Assembly (NCBI GenBank): GCA_036785705.1
Contig: JAWUZG010000014.1
Coordinates: forward strand, 806,001 to 870,000
Source: Acanthornis magna
Taxonomy: Eukaryota > Chordata > Aves > Passeriformes > Acanthizidae
Length of the DNA: 64,000 nt
Reading direction: 5' to 3'
The position numbers and the translations under genes were made by a program. The stretch's first letter is position 1. Every line of letters starts with the position of its first letter. This document shows, piece by piece, positions 45,101 to 56,872 of the stretch. Under the pieces are notes generated by a model. That model worked only from the letters and a program-made list of their open reading frames with translations. It was not told where the DNA came from and did not search any database.

Positions 45101-47941
45101 ACAGCCTTGATAGTAACTGAGGCCCCAGGGTTAATGATAAAAAGATATCTAATTGTTAAAGTTTCACACTAAGTAGGAGCTTTGTTGACTGGAAAAAAAA
45201 AAAAAGTCCAGGTGGATAACCAGTGCTCGGTTATTACAGTATGATGAATCTGGTTTAGTAGAACAAGAGAATTTAGAATTAAGAAATAAGGGGAGTTTTG
45301 ACCCAGCCTCCTGTTTAAGGGGCCAGGGAGAGTGGGGGCTGGGCAGAAACCCATGACAGCATTCAGCTGATAGATCTCCAAAGCCAGGCTAAGGAAGATT
45401 TTGCAGGGCACTACCTGGCCTGGGGGATAGAATGTGTTTGTTAGTGAGTCTTCAAGAGTGATAGAAGAAAAACAATTTGAAAAATACAGTATCATTAATA
45501 AGAAAAAAGTAAAAAGAAGGGGGAGGTTGCCACCCACATAGTCAGCTCAAACAGCAGAGCTGTATGTGCTCCTAAGAGCCTGAAAACTATATCGGGGCAG
45601 GACAATGATCATGTCCAAAATATTAAGGCCACAGGGAAAACAAAAATGTCCACTTTTTAAGTCCCTTAAAGTTTATAGGATGTTAAAATTCCAAAGAAAT
45701 CAAAACAAGCTTCCCCAGTGGTTATTAAACTGCTGGAAGGGGCACAGCCAGTGTCAGTGAAGTTTTAAACGTAAAAGATGCTTTCTTTTGTCTGCCATTA
45801 GCTAAAAGCAGTCAGGAAATTTTTAAAAACCCCAAAACAGGGAGAAAAAGCCAATTTACATGGACTGTATTGCCACAAGGATCCAAAAATAGCCCCATGA
45901 TGTTTAGAGATCAAGGAGTTAAAAAAACTAGAAGACTGGACACCACCACTTGAAGAAAGTACACTTCTGCAGTATGTTGATGACCTACCCGTGAAGACTG
46001 TAAGTCTTTTAAATTTTCTGGGACTAAGTCAATATAAAGTCTCTCCTAAAAAGTTCAGTTAGCCCTCCAGTGAGTTCCATTTCTGGGATATGAACTAGCA
46101 GGGGAGAGAGAGAGCCTTGGGAGACAGTAAGAAGGAGGCAGTTTGTCACTAAACCTTTTCTGTTGTTCTCACATGAGAAGCAAAGACTGACACTGGGACT
46201 TTTGGCACAGAAGCTGGGACCCTACAAAAGGCCAGTGGCTTATTTCTCCAAGCAATTGGATGTGGTCAGCCGAAGATGGCCTGCCTGCCTGCGTGCAGTG
46301 GCAGCTGTGCTCATACAGTGTCAGCAGTGCTCATGCAGAAAGGAAATCACTGGTTAGCCCCATCTTGCTTTCTCAAATATCAAGCTGTCCTAGCAGAATC
46401 GGAGGATGTGAGTATCCAAATAAGCAACATCTTAATCCAGCAGCTTACCTCCAGGGCAGAGTTACTGAGGAGCCTGTACAGCATGACTGCGTTGACTCCA
46501 GCTAAAGGACTCTCTGCTGGAAAATGTGAAAAACTGGTACACTGATGGAAGCAGTTATGTCAAAAATGGTAAGCGCCTTGCTGGGTATGCAATTACAACC
46601 ACAGATGTTGTCATTGAGGCAAAACCGTTACCTGTGGGGACATCTGCTCACAAGGCTGAGATAATAGCCCTAACTCGAGCCCTGGCATCAGCCGAAGGAA
46701 AGCCTGTCAACATTTGGACTGATTCAAGGCATGTTTTTGGGGTTGTACACGCTCACGGAGCTATTTGGAAAGAGAGGGGTTTATTAAACTCACAGAAGAA
46801 AGAAATCAGCAAGCTACTGTAATCTTACAGTTGCTGGAAGCAGTGCTAAAACCTTCAAAAGTGGCTATAATGCACTGTAAAAAGCACTCCCAGGGTAACA
46901 CCATCCCTGAACTGGGAAATGCTATGGCAGACAAAACAGCAAAGGCAGTGGCTGGTGGGGTTCAAATTCAAGCCCTAGCTTTAATCCCTTCTAGTATCCT
47001 TATAGGTAAGAAACCCCCACCATACAACACTAATGATTTAAATTACAAACAAGAAGAGAAGGGACAAGTAAGAACAGATAGATAGGCTAGAATAAAACAT
47101 CTCATAATCATAAAATTATTTATCCAAAGTGAACATTGCATTAGATCACCTCAAATGACATTTCTTAAGAGTTTAAAAAGGTATAGGACAAACTTACAGC
47201 ACGGTTATCCAACTTATCCAGGCTTAAACAATTGTTTGTAATAGTCATTTGTATTACTGCATTGTTATTTACTGTCTGTATTAGTAGTTATTGTTGTATG
47301 ATATGATGTACTTGGAATCGCCATGGTTATGCTCAATGGCAAAAGTACAAACTTAGAAGTAAGCTAAAGAAAGATACTAACTTTCGCGACATACAAGATT
47401 TGTAAAGTATTACAAATGACCAAGAAAAAAAGGGGGGATTGAGAAATGGGTAGTCCATAGGTAACTCAAGTTAACTATTGAGAGACAGAATATGTAAATT
47501 CTAAAACCTAGGAAAAAAGAATTCCCTTAATCTTCTCAAGATAAGAGGGACAAGAATCTGTTTGAGGCCATCACAGAAACCACTCAATCATCCCACCAAG
47601 GACTGCACATGCTCCAGAGAGAAAGGTGAAAAGTACATTGCGATGAAGACTACAGAACTTCATCAGGAAAAGATCCCCAAAGACCACCAGGGCACACAGC
47701 GCATGCATGGCACACATGCTAATGATACTAATGACTTCTGAGAAATTATTTGTATAATCACTCCTGTCCCAGGGAATGTGATGAATATTCATGAATGTTA
47801 CCCATAACGTGGTATGCTGGAAGAGCCGGGGTGTGTATGTTTGGAGGAGCGATCGCCCACACCCGGCGCGCCGAATAAAGCAAATACTCACTTCTCTGAC
47901 TTTGTCTCTGAAGTGTCTCTGGGCCTGCTGGGGGCGAATCA
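42118..47941 (+). mobile_element. Gammaretrovirus-like provirus, right arm
   Basis: Mirror of 5,605-11,426. LTRs are at 42,118-42,620 and 47,440-47,941. The interior has a truncated gag start (ATG 43,631), reverse transcriptase pieces (about 45,740-46,060 with QYVDDL), connection (46,163-46,357), RNase H (46,526-47,085, frameshifted) and a short hydrophobic stretch that may be an env anchor (about 47,220-47,310). Polypurine tract AAAAAAAGGGGGGAT is just before 47,440. Flanks are duplicated MHC-type sequence rather than a short target duplication. Confidence 0.85.
46526..47085 (+). pseudogene. Retroviral RNase H remnant, right arm
   Basis: Same two frames and same break as at 6,461-7,020. The second frame differs from the left copy at only two residues. 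Catalytic motifs (WYTDGSS, WTDSRHV, GNAMADKT) are present, but split by a frameshift. Confidence 0.8.
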
Positions 47942-48720
47942 GCATCAGCCGTGCCCGGGCAGGGCCGGGCCCCGCGGGACAGCTCCCCCCGCACTCGGCC
48001 CCAACGGGACAGCGCCCAGCGGGGGGGCCCGGCCTGCCCGCCCCACACCTCCCCCTCCCCAAATTCCGCTCCCGCCGCCGCTGGGGCCCAGGGGGGCGCA
48101 GCTGGGCTCCAGAGGTGCCCCAGCCCACCCATTCCCCTCCCCCACACCCCAATCCACATCCCACCCTGCCCGGGCCCCAGCCCACCCCATCCCACTTCTC
48201 CCGCCAGCCGCCACTGAGACCCCCCAAAAACCCGCGTGCCGGGGACTCCCCAATATCCCCCCAGGGACATTTGCGACTCACATTTGGAGTCCTGCAACAT
48301 CCAAACATCTGCCACCTCTCTGCCCAAAAAAAAAAAACCCAAAACCCTCCCAGGAACAACCAAAGATATTTGGGGCTCGGTTCTGGAGTCCTACAAGGTC
48401 CAAAAATCCCCTCCCCCCAAAAAAAGAACCCCACGCACCGCACAAGATCTTTGGGGCGACCTCCCCGTGCCCGGTCACCTGCGGGATGCGGGGGGCGATG
48501 CTCCCGGGGCCGAGGGCTGCGAACAAAGAGAGCGATGAATGCACGTGGCAGCTCCTGTTCCTGCTTCTCTTGCTGCTCCACCCCCTTGATCCCTCCTCTT
48601 CCTCCAGCTTCCCCTCCTCCATCTCTCCTCCCCACTTGGGCTTCCTCTTCCTCTGTCCTTTCTCCTCCTCTCCTGCTCCTCCTCCTCCTGTTCTTTGGCA
48701 TTCCCATCCCGGCTGTGTCT
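47942..48720 (-). promoter_or_regulatory. MHC IIB-type upstream module, outer right
   Basis: Mirror of 4,650-5,604, with a deletion of about 180 bp at 48,113 and a further 12-bp loss near 48,147. It retains the short exon-like segment and the purine tract. Exon 1 is missing because the provirus begins at GCATCAGCC. Confidence 0.6.
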
Positions 48721-49438
48721 GACATCACCCCTGGGGCCGTCCTTTGCTGTGGAAAGCAGCAGGGCTGCAGGGGCAGCCGGGAATTTTGTTTTCTTAGTCT
48801 CTGGGCTGAAAGGAAGCGCTGTGAAATCCGCCATGGACAAGAAAGGAGAAATGGCAAGTGATGGAAATGGACACCACTTTGGACTCCGTTTATGCCTCTG
48901 GATTGCAAAAGCTGACAGACCCCGAGCGCCGGCGGACACCCGTCCCCGCCGTCAGGTCCCAAGGGATCAGAGGTGCGGCTGGTGGGGCTGGAAGCTCCGT
49001 GCAGCAGCTCCGCTCCCGCGGCCCAAAGCTCGGGCTGGAGCGTGGGGTGTGGGACACAGCCCCGTGCTGGGGGCAGAGCCGCTGCTGGGGCCATCGCTGT
49101 GTGCAGGGCATCCTTTCTGGGCCTCGTGCAGCTCCAAGCTGCCGAGGGCTCCCCGAGGCTTTCTGGGGCTGTCCCTCCTCCCCAAATCTGTTGGGTTTAA
49201 TGCCCGAGTGTGGCACCCCCGTGCCCTGTGGCAGCAGCCGGTGCCGGGCCACAGCCCCGGGAGCCGAGCTAATGCCCGGCCGTGCCCGGGAGGGGCTGAG
49301 GGCAGGGGAGTTCAGAAGGCTCCCCCCGCGCCCCTCGCTGCACACGGAAAGGTATTTTAGTGCCTGGGAGCGATTTTCCGGGGTTTCTGGGCTCTGTGGG
49401 GCCGAGGCGGCGGCAGCGGGAGCCTCGGGGCCCGGCCC
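48721..49438 (+). promoter_or_regulatory. CpG-rich 5' region, right arm
   Basis: Mirror of 3,916-4,640; GC- and CpG-rich, directly upstream of the zinc-finger fragment. No domain in its open frames. Confidence 0.45.
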
Positions 49439-49741
49439 GTGGGGGCGGCCGGGGCTGAAAAGTGCTTGGCGGCCCCAGCGCGGTGCGTGAGGGCTGAGCG
49501 GAGCTGTTGGGAACAAGCCCCGGAACCGCCGCGGTGCCTGAGGGCTCAGAGCGGGGAGAGGCCCTGCGAGTGTGGGCAATGTGGGATGAGCTTCAGCCAC
49601 AGCTCCAGCCTGATCTGCCACCAGAGCATCCACACCGGGGAGAGGCCCTGCGAGTGTCCCGAGTGTGGGAAGAGCTTCATCCTCTGCTCCAACTTCACCA
49701 CCCATCAGAGGACCCACATTGGGAAGGCACCTCGCTGGTGA
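49439..49741 (+). pseudogene. Two-finger C2H2 zinc-finger fragment, right arm
   Basis: Same 100-codon layout as the left copy. Here the first finger keeps both zinc Cys (CECGQC), and both fingers have the full Cys2His2 set. The aromatic residue that normally starts each finger is Cys in both. It ends IGKAPRW. It is truncated compared with genes 1 and 2, though a two-finger protein cannot be ruled out. Confidence 0.75.
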
Positions 49742-50150
49742 TCCTTTTTTTTTTTTTTTGCCTGAATTTTCTTTTGATTCTCTTTCATTTATTCAAAACA
49801 CACAAAACTGGGATAAAAATTAACAAGTTGATCAAAGACATCTAAAGCCTCCCTCTTTACTAGTGTTCGGGGTCAATCTGGGATTTAGAGAAATATTTGG
49901 GAGTATTTGGGGGCTTTGGGGGTATTTGGTGTAGTTTTCTCCATTGCTTTGCACTCCTAAATACAAGAGGGATCAATCTGTCACCTCAAAACCACTCAGT
50001 GCCACTGAAACCTACTCAATGCAAGCCCAAAATTACTGGATTCTACAGCCCCGAGGGTGGAATGGCGTTGGAAGGGGATGTGGTGAAGTGGGATGCAGAT
50101 CAGGAGGGGTGAGATGGGCATGGGGTGGGGCAGGATGGTTGGGATGGTAC
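49742..50150 (+). other. 3' UTR of zinc-finger fragment, right arm
   Basis: T-rich run (49,745-49,759) and the same blocks as 3,201-3,612. Homologous in diverged form to 55,742-56,230. Confidence 0.55.
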
Positions 50151-50784
50151 TATGAATGAATTCACAAGCTGAAATTTTGGCAACATCATCTGGAACATTT
50201 ATTTATAGAGCAAAGGCAAAACCAGCTGGACATTTAGCAGTTTTGCCAGAGGCACAATCCATTCATTTTACTGTGAACTTAAGTACTTTCTTTAGTTGTT
50301 ACATATTCATTAAGCCTAGAAGGAAATTTACACTTCACCCAACTCCCCCCCTCCGATCCTTGCCCCCTTCTGCCAGCACGGCGCCCGTCTTGGAGTCTCA
50401 GACCCTCTGGATTGCCTCAGAACTGAAGGCAGAAATCCCCCCATCTATGTTTCCTCAGTTGCAACTTAATTTGTAGATGGCAGTTCCTTTGGGAGGTGTG
50501 AGTCAAGATAACAGACTTCCTGGGATGCCTGTGGTTATCTTCTTTGTTTCTTTAACATGTCTTGATCCCTGGCCCTGTGTTTTATCAACTTAAAAGACAT
50601 TTATTACCATGTATTTATTACTACATTTTCTAACATATTACAACTATTTTGAAGTTACAATTCACCCCAACCTTGTTTCTACTTAATTATATTTTATCTT
50701 AACACTATTTTTTACACAGTACATTATCACTTGTAAATGTTAAATTCATATATGCGCAAGCCAGCATTTCTCATTCACTCATTT

Positions 50785-51057
50785 ATCACAAGGGGGTTTG
50801 GGAGGGGTGGAATGGGGGAAATAGGGTTTGGGAAGGGGTCCTTGAAGTCCAAGAGGGGTGGGATGGGTTGGGGTGTGGATTGGGAGAGTGGGCCAGGGTC
50901 TTGAATGAGACAGCCGAAGGCTGGCGATGATGGAGGGAGGGGGAACTTGTTCCTGAGTCAGTTTTTGGGTGTTCCACATTCCTGAAGGGGTTTTGGGGAA
51001 ACCCACATTTTGGAGGTGGTTTTGGGGTACTCCCCAGTTCTTGGGGGTTCATGAGAG
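50785..51057 (+). promoter_or_regulatory. Diverged upstream module, right arm
   Basis: Mirror of 2,300-2,575, with the GAATGAGACAGCCGAAGGCT block. No exon is attached. The stretches on either side (50,151-50,784 and 51,058-52,084) hold nothing I can name. Confidence 0.5.
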
Positions 51058-52084
51058 CAGCTCCATGGAGCTCCATTGCTGGGGTGGTTGCCCTGGACAC
51101 GAGCTCTGAGCTGTACCCAGAGTCTGTTGCCTCAGTGCTGGAGAGCAGAGAAATGATGGACGACCCCAAACATCTGGAGAGTGTGTTTGGGGGGACAGGG
51201 CAAGTTCTGCGTAGGTGGGGCAGTCACTGCCCCACCCTCAGCCACTGCAGCCTCTGGTCCAGCCCCAAAGTGGCTGCCAAGCCCCTGGCACCCTGAAAAC
51301 CCCACCTGTGAGAGGGACCAGAGCAGGTAAAGGCTGTGACACAGGTGTGACACTGACACGTCCCACGGCCCTGGAGCTCACAGCAGCTGAGATGGCGCTG
51401 GATCCAAGGCTGGGACTGTGGATCCTTCCATGTTGCTTTAAATTTTGCCAAGTACCTCATCCTCTAATTTCAAATCTAAAGTTTTGAAAGGAGCTATACA
51501 AAGAATTTGGTATTTTTCTGGATTTTGTAGTTCTGTTTAAACTCTGTAACTTCACAGCTATAAGTTTAACTTTTTTTGCTCAGTTGCTTACCTGTTAGTC
51601 TGTAACAGGAAAGTGCTTGAGGGCAAAGAGAACCAGGGACTGGGAAGATCAGTGAAAACTGCACACCTGTGGTCCAGTTACAAGGACCTGCACTCCCTGG
51701 AACACTAAATGAAGGAAATAAGAGGAAGTTAGGACAGTGCCTAACTAAAGAGGAATGCCAGGGCCTCACAGCAATAAGATAAGAGAGCCTTAAGTCAGCA
51801 CGTGTGACCTGGGCACACGTCAAGAGCCACAACATGGAACTGACCCCCAAAAGGGGCTGTGGCTCTGGACAATGGACAGTGCATGTGGATGAGGTACGGA
51901 GTGGGCAGGACTTTGGGGGGGAATTCAGGAAGTCTCGTAGTGTAAAGGATCCAGAAACTCGTGAGAAAACTGCCGAGGTGGTTGTGTGCAAGGCGGGTCC
52001 CCCTGGGATAAAGGAATGCTTTCTTAATAGTGTCACACTGTTCAGTTGATCTGTGTGAATCAGAACGATATTTTATAGACCAGC

Positions 52085-53152
52085 TGTGTTGGTTTTGCTT
52101 AGCCCAGTTTCACTAATGGGTGGGTGGGTGGGCACAAAGATGGCTCCTGTGTGTTCTGTGTGAATATTCTGAAAGTTTTTACCATGTCCAGCTTAGCCGA
52201 TCTCTGGTGGCTCTGAAGATGATGGACATGCTGCTGGCCAAGTCTGGGCCAATTAGAGATGTTAGTTACGCCTCTGTGAAAACATATTTAAGAAGAAATC
52301 AAAACAATGTGAGCACGTGCTTCTTTTTAGCCAGAGAAGGAGGAGGAGGTGAGAATATGTGAGAGAAAACAACATGGAGACACCAAGGTCAGTGGAGAAG
52401 GTGGGGGAGGAGGTGCTCCAGGCGCCAGAGCTGAAAACCCTCTGCTAGCCATGGTGAAGACCATGGTGAAGCAGATTGTTGTCCCCCTGCAGCCCATAGA
52501 GTCCATGAGGGGTGCAGAGATTCACCCACAGCCCATGGGGAGTTGCCCACACCAGAGCAGGTGGATGCCTGGAGGAAAGTGTGATCCAGTGGGAGTCCCA
52601 GAAGAAAGAAAGGCCTTGCTCCTGGGGTGCAACAGCCTTGCCACAGAGGTCTGCAACCCATGGACGAGGGACTCATGTTGCAGCAGATTCAGGCAGGCTG
52701 CTGCTCCTGAGATTTGGACCCACACCAAAGAAATGCGCACAGGACTGTCTCCCGTGGAGGGACCCCATGGCAACATAGTCTCCTCTCCCTGAGCAGCCGA
52801 AGAAAACCTCTGTCATGGACTGACCAAACCCCTATACCCTGTCACCCTGTGCTGCTGGGGGGAAGGAGGGAAGGGAGTGAGTGGAAAAACAGTGTCTTAA
52901 GGAGTTATTTTTACTTCTCATTTGCCACCTCTGACTCTGTTAAGTTAGCAATAAATCACTTTGCAACTTTTAAGTTTCAAAATACTTTGCCCTCAGTACA
53001 TCCTCCCCCAGTTCCTTATCTCAACTCATGAGCCCTTTGTGTGTGTGTGTTAACTTTTTTTTCTCTCTCCTCTGCACAGCTGTGGCAGGAGAGAGCGGAG
53101 AGCGCAGATGTCGTAGGTGCCTGGCATTTGGCCAGGGTCAAACCATGGCACA
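52085..53152 (+). mobile_element. Solo-type ERVL-like LTR, right arm copy
   Basis: Mirror of 205-1,272: starts TGTGTTGGTTTTGC, has AATAAATCA at about 52,951, ends near CCATGGCACA. Confidence 0.6.
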
Positions 53153-53354
53153 CAGTCAGGCGTCCTGAGCCCATTGCATTGGTGCCATTGTGAGAGAGAG
53201 ACTCTGATGGGACACGAGCCCTGGGCTGCAGCTGCCGTCCCTCTCCTCCATGCAGGCACCTTAAAGACGACTCATGCACGAACTTTGAAATGAAATCCTG
53301 GACTTGCTTGGAACAAAGGAAGAAGCAGCAGGTGCTGAAGCAAAGCAGGCAGTT

Positions 53355-54780
53355 GTGGCACAGGTTCAGGGCTGGAGGGAAGCACTTCGGTGTCTGCTGA
53401 GAAGATGGCCTGGTTCACAGGCACAGGCTTTGCTGCTAGAGGATCCTGCTTTGCTCTTGCTGGAGGCCATTCCCTAGCAGCAGTGCATGGCCTTGCATTT
53501 TGCCTGGTCAAGTCTTGTGGACCTTTGGCAACAAGTCTGTCCTGTGTCCCTGTGACAGCAGAAAAGGGCAGGACACATCTGCTTCCAGCGCTTCTCTGGG
53601 CTGCTCCTTCAGGGTGCTGGCACCATCATCAGAGACCCAGAACAGCTTCTCCTCCCAGAGTTATCCCTCCCCCCTGCACTTCCCCAGGTGACTCCCTTGA
53701 TGTTCACTGGGGAACCTCCCTGTTTGTGGCTGTCCATTGCTGTGCTCAGCAGGCACCCAGTTGTGTTTGGACAGGAGCTGCCACAGCCACACACGCAGCA
53801 ATTGGAGCACTGAATAGCAGAGGCTGGGCTGATTCTTTTTTCTCCTGAGTGCAAGAAAGACAGTCAGGAAAGCCCAAGGAAATGTCATATTGTCTCTGTG
53901 GAATCTCTCTGTCCTGTGACACTCAGCAGCTGATGATGTTCTTATGCTCCTGCTAATCCCTTCCATGAGAAAGAATCAATCCAGGAAGGTGCAACAATCA
54001 TCTGGCAAGATCCCAAGCGTTGCCACCAGTTGCTGCAGGTGCTCCTGCCAACAGCCACCTGCGGGAAGGAGCACAGACACCAATGCAGCAATGTTGGCTT
54101 TGGCTGCCCTGTGGCAGAGAAGCCCCCCGGGGGCACAGGTCTCTGGGGCAGGAGATGGCACCGGCACTGCCAGGGCTCGGGGGGTGGCAGGTCTGCTTCG
54201 GTAGGGACTGTGCCACACCTGCTGATTTCAGTGCTCCCCGGGCCCCAGGGGTCAGAGCGGCATTGGTGCCCTGGCCCACACGTTCCTTGTGTGTGTCACA
54301 GCCCGTGTTGAGGATGGCCAGCAGCCGGGACTTGTCCCATGGAGGCTGTGCCAGCTCCTGTGGAAGGCCCCGTGCCCTTCCCACTGCGGCTCCGTCGGCA
54401 GCCGTGGGGGCTCCTTTTGCTGCCCTGAGCCCGCAGAGCTGGGGAGCGTTTGCTTCTTGTTTGAGCCATTCCTAAGGTTCCTGTCGGGCTGCCTTAGACG
54501 CTTGGGGCAACCAACCTGGTTGGGGCAACCAACCTGGGCCACTTTGGGTGGGCTGGGGGCAGCCCCAGGGCAGGTGGCAGTGTGTGCAAGGGCGCTTTGT
54601 GACACACTGCAGCACGGTCACCATGGGATGGAATGGGACAGGGTGTCCAAGGGCCCTTTGTGACACATCGTGACATAGGTGCTGGCGGTGACACAGCCAT
54701 GCCACCGTGCTCAGAGCACATGACAGGACAGGATGGGTGTCCTGGGGTGATGTAATGATAATCCTGTATCCCATATCGTT
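53355..54780. other. Unassigned flank of right arm
   Basis: Nothing recognisable as a gene. Open frames on both strands overlap and lack domains. A tandem pair of GGGGCAACCAACCTGG lies at 54,503-54,538. This may continue the duplication beyond the window start. Confidence 0.4.
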
Positions 54781-55310
54781 TGCATGCCTGCCTAAAAATG
54801 TCCTGTAACTTTAACTGTGCTCAGCAGCAGGAGAAGCTCTGCCTACGCGGGATGTTTTGAAACTCTCCCCCGCTCGCTGTTCTGGGAGGAAGGGACGTTG
54901 TTTAGTCGGGCTGCTGCTGCTGCTGCTGTGACTGCTGCTTTTCTTCCCTCCTCCCCTGGGATTGCTTCTTCATCGTCTTTTTTTTGGACCCTTTTTTCCT
55001 CGGCTTTTTTCGTCGGAGACCCCTGGGAGCCCCAGAGGACGGTGGACAGGAAATCCCTGGGGGGGAAACCCCCGGAAAGGGGTCGCTACGCCTGAGGACA
55101 CTAAAGTTCATCAACTGTTCATTCGAGTTTGGTGATTCCTTTTCCCCTTTCCCTTTCCCCTGTGCCTGTGGAGGGGCTGAATAAACAGTTCTTTCCACTT
55201 TCCCCGAGCCTCTGCTGTTGTGGGGGAGGGGGTGCCGGAGGCCTTTGCTGTGGGGGGAGGTGTTCTGTTCAGAGCACTTTCCACCCAGGAAAATTGTCTC
55301 TAACCCGAGA
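54781..55310 (+). other. Possible LTR or promoter-like sequence
   Basis: TTTGCAT octamer (54,779), (TGC)n run at 54,911-54,930, AATAAA at about 55,180. These could be parts of an LTR, but ends and partner were not found. Confidence 0.25.
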
Positions 55311-55384
55311 CAATGGGACAGAGCAGTGCCGTGAGGAGCCCCCACACAGCACACTCGTTCCTTGCTGACCCAGAGCCTTTCTGA

Positions 55385-55520
55385 GGCATTACTCCTGCAG
55401 GTGACCTCAAGGCCAGACCACAGGACTTGGTGACCCGTGGCCTTCCCAAGGCTTCTCTTCTGCAGGTGCCCTCGAGGGCAGACTGCAGGACTTGGTGCCC
55501 GGAGCTCTTCCGAGAGCAGG
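55385..55520 (+). repeat. Two-copy imperfect tandem repeat
   Basis: Two units of about 66 bp share CTCCTGCAGGTGACCTC-like and ACAGGACTTGGTG-like blocks. Confidence 0.6.
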
Positions 55521-55649
55521 TTGCTTTGCTGGACATTTTCCAGCACATTCCCAACTTGAAAGAGAGGGAAGAAGGAAAGGGAAGCGAGTCCCTGACAGAA
55601 TCAGAGAATGATTGCTGCTGGAAGGGACCCTGCCCATGGGTTACTTGGC

Positions 55650-56230
55650 TGAAAGCCAAGTGGAGCAAGAGCTTACAATGCTCCAACATCATCCCCCATC
55701 ACAGGACCCACTTTGGGATGACACCTAGTGACCCACATTGACCCTCTGATCCACATTGGGAAGACACCTGAATGGTGGTCCTTTTATTTTGGCCCCAATT
55801 TTCTTCTGATTCATCTTTATCCCTTCAAAACACCCAAAACAGGCTTAAAAATACAGAAATTGATCTAAGATGTCCGAAATCCTACCATTTCAATAGTATT
55901 TGAGGAGGAATTTAACATTTGAGGACATATTCTGGAAGATTTGTGGGTTCTTGGGGCATTTCAGGCAGTGTTCTTCATCTCTTTGCACTCCAAAAAGCGA
56001 GGGGTTGATCTGTCACCACAAAACAACTCAATCCCACTGAAAAACACTCAATCCTACCTCAAAATGGCTCAATCCCATATCAAAATGGTTTGTTCCCACC
56101 TCCAAAAAACCTCAATCCCACTCCAAAATTACTTGCTTCCACAGCCTCCGGGGTGAGATTGGGTTGGAAGGAGAGGGAGAAGTGGGATCCAAATTTTAAG
56201 TGGTGGGATTGGGATTGGCTGGGGTGGGGT
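55650..56230 (+). pseudogene. Relic of a zinc-finger last finger and 3' UTR
   Basis: About 55,675-55,741 encodes QCSNIIPHHRTHFGMTP, clearly like the C-terminal [17 protein letters not shown] of the arm fragments, but the N-terminal half of the finger is gone. The sequence after it follows their 3' UTR block by block in diverged form (TTCAAAACACCCAAAAC, TTGATCTGTCACC, CACTGAAAAACACTC). It is an older paralogue, cut off by the LTR at 56,238. Confidence 0.65.
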
Positions 56231-56237
56231 GGATGGG

Positions 56238-56852
56238 TGTTGGGGAAGATGAAATAGGAAAGCATTATAAATATGACTACTTGGCGAAAGATGCTGAGAA
56301 TATGGAAACTATAAGTGAGATTGAAATGAAGACAAACTTTGAGATACCAAACCCCAGTTACTGAACAACTGGAAAACAATGGTATGGCCACTGAAGGTAA
56401 TCTCCCTTTTGATTAAACAATCCCCTCTGCTTGCAGACAGGTCCAAGGGTCAGAGCAGACCCTACCAACTTGGCAGAGGGTCCAAAAAGCAGTTTTTAGA
56501 GTTTAAAATATAATGCCTATGGTAATGCAATGACTCTCCTAGGCTGTATGTAAATGTTGTAGGACTTGTAGCTTGTTCTAGATTGGTTAGTGAAAATTAG
56601 AATATTCAGCACAGAAGATGATTTATTGTATTGTAAACAGCAAACGGTATTCTTTATTCTATTATTATTCTTCTTCTTTCTTCTCTCTCTCACTTCTCTG
56701 ACCTGCTCTGAGCTGCGTCTGGCTGCTCTCAGCAGGTCCCCTACACCCATGCCCTTTCACAATAAACCTCATGCTCTAAGACCTCACTTCAGAGATCTCT
56801 CGTCTCCCTCCCGACCGTCCAAAACAAAACCAGGGACCACCAAAATCCTACA
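56238..56852 (+). repeat. 5' LTR
   Basis: TGTTGGGGAAGATG to AAAATCCTACA, with AATAAACC at about 56,760. The start also carries the last codons of the envelope frame as seen at the 3' copy. Confidence 0.85.
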
Positions 56853-56854
56853 GA

Positions 56855-56872
56855 TGGCGTCCAAACGTGGTT
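56855..56872 (+). other. Primer-binding site, tRNA-Lys-like
   Basis: TGGCGTCCAAACGTGGTT directly after the LTR. It resembles the tRNA-Lys(1,2) type used by betaretroviruses, with a few changes. Confidence 0.55.

Larger units (their letters stand above)
39895..53354. repeat. Right arm of large inverted repeat
   Basis: This is the mirror of the left arm. Its inner edge lies within about 15 bp of the end of a retroviral LTR at 39,890. That LTR therefore marks one breakpoint of the duplication, or was later inserted at it. The outer edge in this window, 53,354, is set only by where the window starts, so sequence beyond it may also be duplicated. Confidence 0.95.
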
